Assembly: GCF_019703305.1 (NCBI RefSeq)
Contig: NZ_AP024814.1
Coordinates: 372,001-436,000, forward strand
Direction: 5' to 3'
Length of the DNA stretch: 64,000 bases
From: Helicobacter sp. NHP19-003
Lineage (GTDB): Bacteria > Campylobacterota > Campylobacteria > Campylobacterales > Helicobacteraceae
The notes beneath the pieces were generated by a model that worked only from the letters and a program-made list of their open reading frames with translations, was not told where the DNA came from and did no database searches. Positions 35,894 through 45,292 of the stretch are shown here, piece by piece (position 1 is the stretch's first letter; each line of letters opens with the position of its first letter). A program made the translations under genes and the position numbers.

Positions 35894-36441
35894 AGAAAGC
35901 CCTTTCTTCTCAACTCATCCTCATACATGCGCTCAAAGACAAGTTCATACTCATCGCTGCCGATGGGGAGCTTGCGCTTGTAATGCTTGATTTTCTCACT
36001 CACTTCAGTTTCCACGCTCTCATAGAGTTTAGCGTAGGTGTCGATGGATTTAAAAATCACATTACGGATTCGATTCTCAGATACCGAAAACATGATCAAA
36101 TCCTCGTCCAAGACCTTTTCTAAAATTTTGTGCGAGAGCAAATTACAGCGATCCTCCCAGCCCAACACAAAACCCCTCTCGAGGGCGACTTGTTTTTTAA
36201 ACATCCAAAAGAGACTCCTTTCATCCATACGCATGAAGTCTATCTCATCTAGGTTTTCCTCCAGTAAATCTCGTACACGGTTATCAATAGCACTCTCTTG
36301 GTTCACATGCTCTTGCAACACGCCATGTGTGATTTGGGTGAGGGTTTCTAAAGACCCCTTGAGCTCCAAAAGGGGGGATTGGACTAAATCTTGCGTGATT
36401 TTGTTGACAATGTAGCGGACATGGTTTGGTTTCAATCTCAT
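35890..36441 (-). CDS. DUF507 family protein
   Basis: 183 aa, highly charged and helical, beginning MRLKPNHVRYIVNKITQDLV. It contains two related halves (FKKQVALERGFVL... and the C-terminal YELVFERMYEDELRRKGFL), as is usual for epsilonproteobacterial DUF507 proteins. Function unknown. It overlaps carA by 4 nt and leads the carA transcript, an arrangement also seen in H. pylori. Confidence 0.85.
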   Translation of the reverse strand: MRLKPNHVRYIVNKITQDLVQSPLLELKGSLETLTQITHGVLQEHVNQESAIDNRVRDLLEENLDEIDFMRMDERSLFWMFKKQVALERGFVLGWEDRCNLLSHKILEKVLDEDLIMFSVSENRIRNVIFKSIDTYAKLYESVETEVSEKIKHYKRKLPIGSDEYELVFERMYEDELRRKGFL

Positions 36442-36556
36442 CTTTTAGCCCTAGCTTGTTTAAGGTTAAGCTGTATTCTAACATATTCTAAAGCAAAGGG
36501 CTAGAGAGTTCCATACGAGGGAGTGGCTAGAAAATAATTAACCTTCATGTGTTAGA

Positions 36557-36562
36557 GTATAC
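36557..36562 (+). promoter_or_regulatory. -10 box of dsbI
   Basis: TATACC preceded by agag, 24 nt before the dsbI ATG, with aagggg ribosome site between. Confidence 0.4.
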
Positions 36563-36585
36563 CTTTTAATTTTTTAAGGGGTTGT

Positions 36586-38292
36586 ATGCACGCGCAACGC
36601 TTTTACTTCCTTTTCTCTCTTGCAATCATTGCGATCATCGTGTTGCCTGTGGGGATTGCCAATCTCATTTTGGGCTTTGTCTACCACGACTCACCCTGTA
36701 TACAATGTTGGGGGGAGCGTCAAAGCATGGTCTACATCGCTTTGGGGGGGCTATTCATTGTGCGCTATGGGTTAAAGCCCAAATACATTGCTATGTTAGT
36801 GCTTGTTGTGGCGGGCGGACTTTACCAAAGTTTTTACCACTTAGGCAACCACGCCCTAGAAGATGTGGGGCAGGGTTTTGCCTTGACGATTTTTGGGCTG
36901 CACACGCAATTTTGGGCAGAGTTTGTCTTTTGGATCGCTTTGTTGGTGTTGGGGCTTTTGTTGTTTAAAGCCCCGAATTTTGAAACACAATCTTTGCGTA
37001 AGCTCACCCGCTCCAACCTTTGGGCGTTTGGCATCTTTAGCTTTTTAGTGGCCTCAAACATGTTACAAGCTTTTATCTCCACAGGACCCTTCCCCTATTT
37101 AGGGCATGGCGATCCGATCCGCTTCTCATGGCGCATGGCAGAAAACATTTGGAGCACCAAAAATTGGGCGCACATGGGCTTTCCTAGAAGTCTGGGTAAA
37201 CGCATTGTGGAACAACCGATCTTGGCTGAAAGCCCCCATCAATGGGAGAGCGACTACCGCAAAGCCCCCCTTGAAATCCACAAAAGCCTAACGCTCTTGC
37301 AAACCCAAATAAGCCCCTTAAAACTCAATGCCCCCATCAGCGATTTAAACTTTTTGGCTGCCAAAGAAAACCCCAAAGCCCCCCAAGACACCCCCAAGCC
37401 TAATTTATTGCAAAGCCTCAGCACCGATCTTTTTGGCAAAAACGCCGATGGGTGCGCCCCTGCTCTAAAGCCCCTGCCCTACACTTTCTCGCCCGAAACT
37501 TTTGCAGGCAACAATGCCTTTTTAAAAAACACCTTTCTCATTTCTACACAAAAAGAGGGCTTGTATGTGGTGGACAAAAAACTGCAAAAAGTCCTCGCCC
37601 ACTTGGTGTTAGATAAGCATTACTCCGTGACCGTAGAACATTTCGTGGGGGCGAACATGGTCGGCAACACGATCCGCCTGATGGGGATCAATAAAAGCAG
37701 TGTCGATGTCGTCTACAACCCCAAAGCCAACAACAACTTTGCCAACTTCCTAGAAGGGGCACACCATTTTGATGAAATCGGGCGCAGCCGCCTACGCACC
37801 AGCCGGGCTTCAACCTACTATGTGTTGAGCGCAAGGAGCGATGGAACACAAACCTACATGCTGACCGTGCCTAATAAGCACTATAAACAACTCATCTTAG
37901 TGGGTATGCTCGATCAAGATTTAGGCTTAAGCTTTGAAGCCGTGGTGCGTCCGCTCAAAACCAACCCCCTTAAAAAGGGGCGCACGCTCGGGGAGTTTTA
38001 CATCACGGGGCTTGCCTTTTATGAAGGGCGACTCTTTGCGCTAAGCAAAGCTTACAATGCCCTTTTGGTCATCAACCCCTATGATGCGACCATCATCGAT
38101 GCCTACGGCTTGCCCCCTAGTGTAAAAAACCCGACCGCCCTAACTTTCGTGGATAACGCTTTGATTGTGAGCGGTTATGCCGACAAACACGACACTTTTT
38201 ACACACTCGACATTTCTAACTTATCGCTAGCACTGCCCCCAGCCCAAAAGCCCACGCTCAAAGCACCCATTTTACAAACGCATGGTTGCTGA
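36586..38292 (+). CDS. dsbI: DsbI: DsbB-like disulfide oxidoreductase with C-terminal beta-propeller domain
   Basis: 568 aa. The N-terminal half has four to five membrane helices and the redox pair C38-C41 in SPCIQCWGERQ, as in DsbB/DsbI that reoxidise periplasmic thiol oxidases with quinone. The C-terminal 300 residues form a periplasmic, propeller-like domain with repeated strands (KEGLYVVDKKLQK, YVLSARSDGTQTYMLTVPN, GLAFYEGRLFALS). This two-domain form is known from H. pylori and Campylobacter. I do not see a second CxxxxC pair typical of classical DsbB. It overlaps the convergent DUF493 gene by 35 bp. Confidence 0.88.
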   Translation: MHAQRFYFLFSLAIIAIIVLPVGIANLILGFVYHDSPCIQCWGERQSMVYIALGGLFIVRYGLKPKYIAMLVLVVAGGLYQSFYHLGNHALEDVGQGFALTIFGLHTQFWAEFVFWIALLVLGLLLFKAPNFETQSLRKLTRSNLWAFGIFSFLVASNMLQAFISTGPFPYLGHGDPIRFSWRMAENIWSTKNWAHMGFPRSLGKRIVEQPILAESPHQWESDYRKAPLEIHKSLTLLQTQISPLKLNAPISDLNFLAAKENPKAPQDTPKPNLLQSLSTDLFGKNADGCAPALKPLPYTFSPETFAGNNAFLKNTFLISTQKEGLYVVDKKLQKVLAHLVLDKHYSVTVEHFVGANMVGNTIRLMGINKSSVDVVYNPKANNNFANFLEGAHHFDEIGRSRLRTSRASTYYVLSARSDGTQTYMLTVPNKHYKQLILVGMLDQDLGLSFEAVVRPLKTNPLKKGRTLGEFYITGLAFYEGRLFALSKAYNALLVINPYDATIIDAYGLPPSVKNPTALTFVDNALIVSGYADKHDTFYTLDISNLSLALPPAQKPTLKAPILQTHGC

Positions 38293-38509
38293 GTTTGGCA
38301 AAAATGGCGTGTTGCTCTTGTTCGCTAGCCACAACTAAAGAGAGTTGTAGACTCGTGTATTTGCCCTGTGCACTCTTGTTCTTGGTGCAAACTTGGTATT
38401 TCAAGGGAGCAAGCAAGCCAGCCAGCTCGTTTAAAAGCTCTTGGGGTTTGTCTGTGATTAAACGGTACTCCCACAAACAGGGGTAAGTGATGGCGTTTTT
38501 AGAATCCAT
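38258..38509 (-). CDS. DUF493 (YbeD-like) family protein
   Basis: 83 aa with the small alpha/beta ACT-like pattern of YbeD: WEYRLITDKPQELLNELAGL, YTSLQLSLVVASEQEQHAIF and the terminal strand HAFVKWVL. Function is unknown in this family, possibly lipoate or regulatory. Its start overlaps the thioesterase stop by 11 nt, and its 3' end overlaps the convergent dsbI gene by 35 bp. Confidence 0.8.
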   Translation of the reverse strand: MDSKNAITYPCLWEYRLITDKPQELLNELAGLLAPLKYQVCTKNKSAQGKYTSLQLSLVVASEQEQHAIFAKLSNHAFVKWVL

Positions 38510-38873
38510 GCAAAATCTCCAAAAAGTTTTGGGGGATGGGGGCGGGTTTCTTATGTGTCAAGTCAATGAAAGCGAGTTTGATCTGCAAGTCAAAGAGTTT
38601 TTGCCCTTGTCTAAAAATCTCTTGTTGTAGACTAAGGCTTGCTTTTTTAAGCTCTAAAATTTGGGTGCTCACTTGCAAACAATCCCCCAGCAAAGCGGGG
38701 GCAATGAAGTCGGCTTGCAAGTCCTTCACAACAAACCCCCCCTGATTGTTTTGTGGGGTACATCCAGCTTTAAAAAACACCACACTCCTAGCCCGCTCGC
38801 AAAATTTTAAATAGTTAGCGTGGTAGACCAACCCCGTGCTGTCTGTATCTTCATAGTAGACTTGAATCTGCAT
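38499..38873 (-). CDS. YbgC-type acyl-CoA thioesterase
   Basis: 124-aa hot-dog fold thioesterase with the catalytic motif YYEDTDSTGLVYHANYLKFCE near the N-terminus, in which the Asp acts on the thioester (the motif spans residues 5-25). It hydrolyses short-chain acyl-CoA or acyl-ACP; linked to phospholipid metabolism and, in other bacteria, the Tol-Pal region. Co-transcribed with the DUF493 gene, as in H. pylori. Confidence 0.9.
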   Translation of the reverse strand: MQIQVYYEDTDSTGLVYHANYLKFCERARSVVFFKAGCTPQNNQGGFVVKDLQADFIAPALLGDCLQVSTQILELKKASLSLQQEIFRQGQKLFDLQIKLAFIDLTHKKPAPIPQNFLEILHGF

Positions 38874-38944
38874 ACACTCCCTTTAAAAAGCCTAAATCAA
38901 GCCATGCATTGGTAAAGCTATAGTAAACCTTAATCCTCGCATGT

Positions 38945-38950
38945 TATAAT
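38945..38950 (+). promoter_or_regulatory. -10 box of the NSS transporter genes
   Basis: TATAAT in the context atgtTATAATggg, 60 nt before the GTG start at 39010. Confidence 0.55.
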
Positions 38951-39009
38951 GGGCGGCTTTCTTTAAATACTGCGTTGTCGCTGTTTTTATTTTATTAAGA
39001 GGGAGATTT

Positions 39010-40338
39010 GTGAACAACTTCTCAAAATTGGGTTTTATCTTAGCGGCTTTGGGCAGCTCGATTGGTTTGGGGCATATTTGGCGCTTTCCTTACATGGCGG
39101 GCACAAGCGGGGGAGGTGGGTTTGTGCTGTTGTTCTTGGTGTTGGCACTCACGGTGGGGCTAGCCATGCTCATTGCTGAAATGGTGATCGGCCAAAGCAC
39201 GCAAACCGATGTCGCCTCGGCTTTTGAGCAGCTTAGCCCCCAAAGCTCCAAAAAATGGAGATACGCGGGGATTGTACTCTTTACAGGCCCCATCATTTTA
39301 TCTTTTTATGCGATTGTCTTAGGCTGGGTGTTTTACTATTTAGTGGGGGTGAGTTTTAGTTTGCCCGCAGATATCCACGCCTCTAAACGAGTGCTTGTGG
39401 GTTTAGAAAACTCCGTAGGTAAGCAAGTAGCGGGCTTGAGCTTCACGCTTGCTCTCACTGCTTGGATTGTTTCAAGGGGGGTGAAAGATGGGATTGAAAA
39501 GCTAAACTTCGTTTTAATGCCCTTGCTCTTCATCATCTTTTTTGGCCTGCTCTTTTATGCGAGCACACAACCCTCCTTTAAGCAAGCTGTCAATTTTATG
39601 TTTGGGGTGCGTTTGGCCGACATCAACCACAAGGTTTTTATGAATGCTTTAGGGCAGGTTTTCTTCGCCTTGAGCATTGGCATTGGCATCAACATCTCCT
39701 ATGCTTCTTCGACCGATTCTAAGCAAAATCTCTTGCAGAGCGCATTTTGGGTGGTCGTGCCCGGGGTTGTGATCTCTCTTGTGGCGGGCTTGATGATTTT
39801 TACTTTTGTGTTTGAGTATGGCGATAGCCCCACTGAGGGGGCAGGCCTCATCTTTGTGTCCTTGCCTGTGGTCTTTTACAAAATGGGCTGGATGGGCAGC
39901 GTGGTTTTTATTTTGTTCTTGTGCGCTTTGGCCTTTGCAGGGATCACCTCCACCATTGCGCTTTTAGAGCCACCCGTGCAGTATCTCGTCGATCACAACT
40001 ATTCTCGCCCTAAGGCGACTTGGCTGACAACTTTAGCCATCTACATTTTGGGCGTGATTCTCGTCTTTTCCCTAAATAAAATCTACAAGCCCCATTTGAG
40101 CATCTTCCATAAAGATTTATTTGAATTGGCAGATTTTCTCACCACTTCAGTTTTAATGCCTCTGGGTGGGCTTGTGTCTGTACTCTTTGTGGGTTGGGTC
40201 ATTGGCAAAGACAAGTTGCGCCAAATCACCGCCCACTTTTTGAGCAGTGGTCTTTTTGCCTTTTGGCTTTTTTTAGTAAGATACATTGCCCCCTTGGTGA
40301 TTTTAGTGATTTGGGCGGTGAAAATCATGCAGGGGTAG
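39010..40338 (+). CDS. Sodium-dependent transporter, NSS family (first of a tandem pair)
   Basis: 442 aa, about 11-12 membrane helices, with the NSS signature GSSIGLGHIWRFPYM at residues 15-29 (Na+ and substrate site in helix 1) and the helix 6-8 region (SIGIGINISYASSTDSKQN; GITSTIALLEPP). It would import an amino acid with Na+; the substrate is not predictable. The start is GTG with an agagggag ribosome site. Two bases separate its stop from the next gene. Confidence 0.92.
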   Translation: MNNFSKLGFILAALGSSIGLGHIWRFPYMAGTSGGGGFVLLFLVLALTVGLAMLIAEMVIGQSTQTDVASAFEQLSPQSSKKWRYAGIVLFTGPIILSFYAIVLGWVFYYLVGVSFSLPADIHASKRVLVGLENSVGKQVAGLSFTLALTAWIVSRGVKDGIEKLNFVLMPLLFIIFFGLLFYASTQPSFKQAVNFMFGVRLADINHKVFMNALGQVFFALSIGIGINISYASSTDSKQNLLQSAFWVVVPGVVISLVAGLMIFTFVFEYGDSPTEGAGLIFVSLPVVFYKMGWMGSVVFILFLCALAFAGITSTIALLEPPVQYLVDHNYSRPKATWLTTLAIYILGVILVFSLNKIYKPHLSIFHKDLFELADFLTTSVLMPLGGLVSVLFVGWVIGKDKLRQITAHFLSSGLFAFWLFLVRYIAPLVILVIWAVKIMQG

Positions 40339-40340
40339 AG

Positions 40341-41675
40341 ATGGGATTTTCTAAACTCGGCTTTATCCTAGCCACTTTGGGCAGTTCGATAGGTTTAGGG
40401 CATATTTGGCGTTTCCCCTATATGGCAGGTGAGTGTGGCGGTGGGGCGTTTGTCCTGCTCTACTTGGGGCTGACTTTGACTTTGGGCGTGGCGATGCTCT
40501 TAGCGGACATGCTCATTGGCAATTTGGGGCGCAAGGACATGGTGTCTTGCTACCAACACCTAAACACGAGGCATAAAAAACTTTGGGGCTTTAGCGCGGT
40601 CTTTTTGTTAGGGGGTCCCATCATCTTGTCTTTTTACACCGTGGTTTTGGGTTGGGTGTTGTTTTATTTGGTGAAAGTGAGTTTTGCTTTGCCCCAAACT
40701 TTAGAAAGCTCCAAGACATTGTTTCAGAACTTAAGCTCTGTAGATTTATTTTGGCAAATTGTGGGCTTTAGTGTGTGGCTGTGGCTCACCGTGTGGATTG
40801 TGTCTAAGGGAATCAAACAGGGGATTGAGAAGTTGAGTCTGTGGTTAATGCCCCTCTTGTTCTTGGTATTCATCGGTTTACTTTTTTACGCCATGTCTAT
40901 GCCTAGTTTTTCTAAAGCTTGGCATTACATGTTTGCCTTTGACAGCTCTAAAATCACTCTCGGAGTTTTGATGGATGCTTTGGGACAGATGTTTTTCTCT
41001 TTGAGTTTGGGCGTGGGTACCATCACCACTTACGCCGCCTTCACAAAGTCTAATGAAAATCTTTTGGGCAGCTCTTTATGGGTGGTTTTGCCTGGGATTT
41101 TCATTTCTTTGGTTGCCGGGCTGATGATCTTCACCTTTATTTTTAAATTCAACGGCACACCCGCTCAAGGCGTGGGGTTGGTGTTCATCTCTTTGCCTTT
41201 AGTTTTCCACCAAATGGGCTTCACCGGTTCTATCGTGGCGCTGTTTTTCTTTCTCGCCTTGATCTTTGCGGGCATCACCTCCACCGTTTCGCTCTTAGAA
41301 CCCACCGTGCTTTACCTCACAAATCACTTTAAGCACAGCCGGACCAAAGCTTGTGTCTTTGTAGGGGGGCTTACTTATCTTTTAGGGTTGCTGGTGATCT
41401 TCTCCATGCATAAAGACTACAGCCATGCGCTCAGTTTTTGGGGTAAAAATGTCTTTGAGTGGGCGGATTTTAGCACTTCTACTGTGTTGATGCCCTTGGG
41501 AGGCTTGTTTTCCTTGCTCTTTTTAGGGTATTTTATGGACAAAAAGCGGATCTATAAGTCAAGCAAACGCTTTTTGAGTCGGTTTTGGTTTTTGTTGTGG
41601 TTTTTTAGTGTACGCTTCGTTGCGCCTGTGGCGGTGCTGTTGATTTTAATGTTGCAATTTAAAAAAAATGCGTAG
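40341..41675 (+). CDS. Sodium-dependent transporter, NSS family (second of a tandem pair)
   Basis: 444 aa, a diverged tandem copy of the gene before it. It shares GSSIGLGHIWRFPYMAGE, GPIILSFY(T/A) V and AGITSTVSLLEPTVLY. I use the ATG at 40341, directly after the previous stop; the longer frame is an artefact of reading into the upstream gene. Its 3' end overlaps pldA by 8 nt. The two copies probably differ in substrate or act as a pair, as suggested for the same doublet in H. pylori. Confidence 0.92.
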   Translation: MGFSKLGFILATLGSSIGLGHIWRFPYMAGECGGGAFVLLYLGLTLTLGVAMLLADMLIGNLGRKDMVSCYQHLNTRHKKLWGFSAVFLLGGPIILSFYTVVLGWVLFYLVKVSFALPQTLESSKTLFQNLSSVDLFWQIVGFSVWLWLTVWIVSKGIKQGIEKLSLWLMPLLFLVFIGLLFYAMSMPSFSKAWHYMFAFDSSKITLGVLMDALGQMFFSLSLGVGTITTYAAFTKSNENLLGSSLWVVLPGIFISLVAGLMIFTFIFKFNGTPAQGVGLVFISLPLVFHQMGFTGSIVALFFFLALIFAGITSTVSLLEPTVLYLTNHFKHSRTKACVFVGGLTYLLGLLVIFSMHKDYSHALSFWGKNVFEWADFSTSTVLMPLGGLFSLLFLGYFMDKKRIYKSSKRFLSRFWFLLWFFSVRFVAPVAVLLILMLQFKKNA

Positions 41676-42741
41676 AGTTTTTCTACTGCTAAGCCTATTT
41701 GGTGCGCTCAAAGCCGATAACCGCTTGAGTCCCACACAGATCAAAAACAAAGGCATCACCACCACCACCTATCAAGATTTTTACAAGCCTTGGTACTATG
41801 GCTTCAAAAACAGCTGGGAAGTCGCCCCCAGAAAGCCCAAGAAACACAATGTCTTTTTAGACTTGGCAAAAAAATACCTAGAGATCATCGATTATCGGGG
41901 CACTTATTTTATGCCCGTTTATTACAGCTTCACCCCCATTTACCAATGGTACCACCCCGACATCAACCGCTACCAGCCAGTGGATTTTAAATTCCAAGTG
42001 AGTTTTAAAGTCCCCGTGATCCGCAACTTCCTTTACACAAGGGGAACGCTCTATCTGGCCTACACCCAAACCAACTGGTTTCAGATTTACAATAACCCCC
42101 AAAGCGCGCCCATGCGCATGGTCAACTACATGCCAGAGCTCATCTATGTTTATCCGCTCAAAATCCCTCTCTTTAAAGAGAAATGGGGGACTTTTACGGA
42201 GTTTTGGATCGGCTGGCAACACATTTCTAACGGCATTGGGGGTAGGCAGTGCTTCCAGCCCTATCGCGATGGGAATGCCCTTGGGCCCTTTCCCGGAACG
42301 CCCGTTCACATTACAGAAGAGAACAAGAAAGTCATCGTGCAGGCGGGGGGGCTTGATGGAGGATGTCGCTCAGTGAGTGCAGGGCAACGCCCCGTGTTCC
42401 ACTTGGTGTGGCAAAAGGGCGGGCTAAAACTCAATGTCGCCTATTGGCCCTACATCCCCTATAACCAATCCAACCCCAATCTCATAGACTACATGGGCTA
42501 TGGCAACGCTTGGATAGACTACCGCCGGGGCCGCCACCACTTTGAAATGCGCATCTACGACCTTTTCACGCGCTATTGGGAGTTTAAGGATTGGCACGGG
42601 GCGATCCGCTTGAGCTACACATTTAGGATCAACCCCTTTGTGGGGCTTTATGTCCAATACTTCAACGGCTACGGGGACGGGCTGTATGAATACGATGTCT
42701 TCTCCAACCGCTTAGGTGTGGGGATTCGCCTCAACCCCTAG
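41668..42741 (+). CDS. pldA: Outer membrane phospholipase A1
   Basis: 357 aa with a signal peptide (MRRVFLLLSLFGALKA) and a 12-strand beta-barrel pattern. The catalytic His and Ser lie in WQHISNGIGGRQ. It hydrolyses outer-membrane phospholipids; in H. pylori it affects acid tolerance and colonisation, and is phase variable through a homopolymer. Here a G7 tract (42345-42351) lies in the middle of the gene and the frame is open, the on state. It converges on the hydroxyacid dehydrogenase gene with an 11-bp overlap. Confidence 0.92.
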   Translation: MRRVFLLLSLFGALKADNRLSPTQIKNKGITTTTYQDFYKPWYYGFKNSWEVAPRKPKKHNVFLDLAKKYLEIIDYRGTYFMPVYYSFTPIYQWYHPDINRYQPVDFKFQVSFKVPVIRNFLYTRGTLYLAYTQTNWFQIYNNPQSAPMRMVNYMPELIYVYPLKIPLFKEKWGTFTEFWIGWQHISNGIGGRQCFQPYRDGNALGPFPGTPVHITEENKKVIVQAGGLDGGCRSVSAGQRPVFHLVWQKGGLKLNVAYWPYIPYNQSNPNLIDYMGYGNAWIDYRRGRHHFEMRIYDLFTRYWEFKDWHGAIRLSYTFRINPFVGLYVQYFNGYGDGLYEYDVFSNRLGVGIRLNP

Positions 42742-43675
42742 TTTTTAAATAGTCCCTAACATTGTCAATTGTGGCCATGATGAGCTTTTTAATCGTGTCC
42801 CCGTAACCCCACGCAATGTGGGGGGTGAGCAATAGCTTACTTTGGATCGCGGGGTTTAAAAAGGGGTGATTAGAACGCATAGGTTCTTGCTCTAACACAT
42901 CGGTGGCGTAGTAAAAATCCCGCGTTTCTAACTCTTTTGCCACCGCCTCTTCATTGACAATCCCCCCCCGCCCCACATTGATTAAAATGGCTTTTTCTTT
43001 CAAGAGTTGTAACTCAGGCGCGTCTATGAGATTGTGCGTTTGGGTGTTTAGGGGGGCGTGGATAGAGATCACATCGCTTTCTTGTAAGAGATTTTTTAAG
43101 GGCTTCTGGGGGTAAGTGGCATCGTTGTTGCGCCCACTTGTGGAAGTGTAGCTCACATGAGCGCCAAAGCTCGTGGCAATCCTGGCCACATTTTTACCAA
43201 TGTTGCCAAGCCCAATGATCCCCCACTCTTTGTTTTCTAAGGACATCAAATCCTTGTTAAAGTGGGTGAAAATCTCGCTCTTGCAATACTCCCCGCTTTT
43301 AGAGTAACGATCGTAATAAGGCATGTTAGAGAGCAAGGTCAGAGCAAGGGCAAAGGTGTGCATGGTCACGCTGTGCGTGGAGTAATCCACGACATTTTTA
43401 ATGGCAATGCCCAGCTCTTTAGCCACCTCCAAATCAATCATGTTCATGCCCGTAGCCGTGATGCAAATGCATTTGAGCTTAGGCAATTTTCTTAAGAGTT
43501 CTCCGCTCATCTGCACCTTGTTTAAAATCACAATCTCAGCATCTTTGCATCTCTCAAGCACCAAATCCTGTGGTGTGCCCGGGTAAGATACCAACTCCAC
43601 AAATTCACTCAAAGCGTCTAACTTATTCTTGCGTCCCAAAGAGTGCGCTTCTAAAAAAACGGCTAGAGGTTTCAT
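42731..43675 (-). CDS. D-2-hydroxyacid dehydrogenase (NAD-dependent)
   Basis: 314 aa with the family layout: NAD-binding GIIGLGNIGKNVARI near 150, catalytic Arg in INVGRGGIVNEEA, Glu in VLEQEPM and His in LLTPHIAWGYGD. It resembles the glycerate/phosphoglycerate dehydrogenase group; the exact substrate is not clear from sequence. The ATG overlaps the stop of the glnH gene by 4 nt, so it is probably transcribed with the ABC transporter. Confidence 0.88.
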   Translation of the reverse strand: MKPLAVFLEAHSLGRKNKLDALSEFVELVSYPGTPQDLVLERCKDAEIVILNKVQMSGELLRKLPKLKCICITATGMNMIDLEVAKELGIAIKNVVDYSTHSVTMHTFALALTLLSNMPYYDRYSKSGEYCKSEIFTHFNKDLMSLENKEWGIIGLGNIGKNVARIATSFGAHVSYTSTSGRNNDATYPQKPLKNLLQESDVISIHAPLNTQTHNLIDAPELQLLKEKAILINVGRGGIVNEEAVAKELETRDFYYATDVLEQEPMRSNHPFLNPAIQSKLLLTPHIAWGYGDTIKKLIMATIDNVRDYLKTRG

Positions 43676-44496
43676 TGGAAAATCACCATGCTAGGGTCAA
43701 TGCTATCCCCATAAACAGGTTTTAAAGTGGCGTTGTAGGCCTCCTTCATAAAGCCCTCTTTGGTGAGTTTGTCTATCTCGTTATTGAGCCACTCTAAGAG
43801 CTCCTTATGCCCCTTTTTGACCGCTGGGGCGATCACATCTTGATCGCCAAGACTAGGAATGCCCACCTTAAACTCGGGGTTCTTTTTCACCCACGCCAAA
43901 AGAAGCGTGTTGTCGTGGGCTAGGGCGGGGGCACGATTGTCTTTTAAAGCTAAAAAGGTTTCGGTGTTTTGGTCGTATTTGAGTAAGGATATGTTAGGGT
44001 AGTGCTTGGAAAAATAAAAGTCTGCCGTTGTGCCTTTATTGACAATCAAGGGCTTGCCCTTTAAGTCCTCAATGCTTTTAATGACTCCATCCTTAGACAC
44101 CACACCCAAAGCGACTTTCATGTAGGGTTTGGCAAAGTCCACCACTTCAGCCCGTTCTTTGGTCTTGGTGAAGTTTGCCATAATGATGTCAACCTTATTT
44201 GCCTTTAAAAACTCCACCCGCGCGGCTGCCTCCACAGGGATAAACTGCACCTTGCTCGCATCACCGAGTAAGTCCTTAGCTATACGCCTAGCGATATAAA
44301 CATCAAAGCCTTGAAATTGCCCCTTGCCGTCCATATACCCAAAGGGGGGCTTGTCGCTAAACACCCCCACTTTCAACACCCCCCGTTCTTTAATGCTGGC
44401 TAGCGTGCCCTCCTCGGCTTGTGCCTTGTGATCCGAGCAACCCATAAAGCCCAAGATCGCCACAAAAAACAGGCTAAAAATCTTAAACAAGCGCAC
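43672..44496 (-). CDS. glnH: Amino-acid ABC transporter, substrate-binding protein (GlnH-type)
   Basis: 274 aa periplasmic binding protein. The signal peptide ends in a lipobox-like FMGCSDHKAQ (Cys20), suggesting a lipoprotein. Two-lobe type 3 solute-binding domain features: LKVGVFSDKPPFGYMDG at the start of lobe 1, VDIIMANFTKTKERAEVV, and KGTTADFYFSKHYP. It is probably glutamine or related polar amino acid uptake, as for its H. pylori relative; the ligand is inference. Confidence 0.9.
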   Translation of the reverse strand: MRLFKIFSLFFVAILGFMGCSDHKAQAEEGTLASIKERGVLKVGVFSDKPPFGYMDGKGQFQGFDVYIARRIAKDLLGDASKVQFIPVEAAARVEFLKANKVDIIMANFTKTKERAEVVDFAKPYMKVALGVVSKDGVIKSIEDLKGKPLIVNKGTTADFYFSKHYPNISLLKYDQNTETFLALKDNRAPALAHDNTLLLAWVKKNPEFKVGIPSLGDQDVIAPAVKKGHKELLEWLNNEIDKLTKEGFMKEAYNATLKPVYGDSIDPSMVIFQ

Positions 44497-44551
44497 AACA
44501 TCTCCTTAAAATAAAAATCCTCCTAAAAGCTTAGAGCATAGCACCAAAAAA

Positions 44552-45292
44552 CTAACAATCCCCTAAAAAGTGGAAAATTTCTAGGAATTTTTGCGCCCGA
44601 GCCGATTGTGGATTCTCAAAAAACTCTTTGGGCTTGGCTTGCTCCACCACCACCCCCTCATCAAAAAACACCACCCTATGCGCCACCCTTCTAGCAAACT
44701 TCATCTCATGCGTAACAATCACCATGCTCATCCCCTCATCAGCTAGCTCTAAAATCACCTCGAGCACTTCTTTAACCATTTCGGGGTCAAGGCTGGCGGT
44801 AACTTCATCAAACAACATCACTTCAGGTTGCATGCATAAAGCCCGCACAATGGCGACCCTTTGTTTTTGCCCCCCGCTCAATTCTCTAGGGTAGGCTTGC
44901 ATTTTATGCGCTAAACCCACCCGCTTTAAAAGCGTGTGTGCTTGTTCGCTCACTTCTTCTTTAGCCCGTTTTTGCACTTTCATGGGAGCCAATAAGATAT
45001 TTTGCAACACACTTAAATGGGGGAAGAGCTCGTAATTTTGAAAGACCATGCCAATCTTTTGGCGCACTTTGCCCCAATCCTTGCTGTGTGCGATTTGCTC
45101 CCCATTAAACAGGATTTGCCCGCCTTGAATCTCTTCTAATCCGTTCAAGCACCGAAGAAACGAACTTTTGCCACACCCGCTCGCTCCCAAAATAACCACA
45201 GCCTCCCCCCTCTCTAAGCTAAAATCAATGCCCTTGAGCACTTCATGGTCGCCATAGCGTTTTTGTAAGTTCAGGGTTTGCAAGATCGCCAT
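44552..45292 (-). CDS. glnQ: Amino-acid ABC transporter, ATP-binding protein
   Basis: 246 aa with Walker A GASGCGKSS, the signature LSGGQKQRVAIVRAL, Walker B VMLFDEVTASLDPE and a switch His in IVTHEMKFARR. Powers the GlnP-type permeases encoded just upstream. It begins directly at the glnP stop (45292/45293), so translation is probably coupled. Confidence 0.95.
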   Translation of the reverse strand: MAILQTLNLQKRYGDHEVLKGIDFSLERGEAVVILGASGCGKSSFLRCLNGLEEIQGGQILFNGEQIAHSKDWGKVRQKIGMVFQNYELFPHLSVLQNILLAPMKVQKRAKEEVSEQAHTLLKRVGLAHKMQAYPRELSGGQKQRVAIVRALCMQPEVMLFDEVTASLDPEMVKEVLEVILELADEGMSMVIVTHEMKFARRVAHRVVFFDEGVVVEQAKPKEFFENPQSARAQKFLEIFHFLGDC

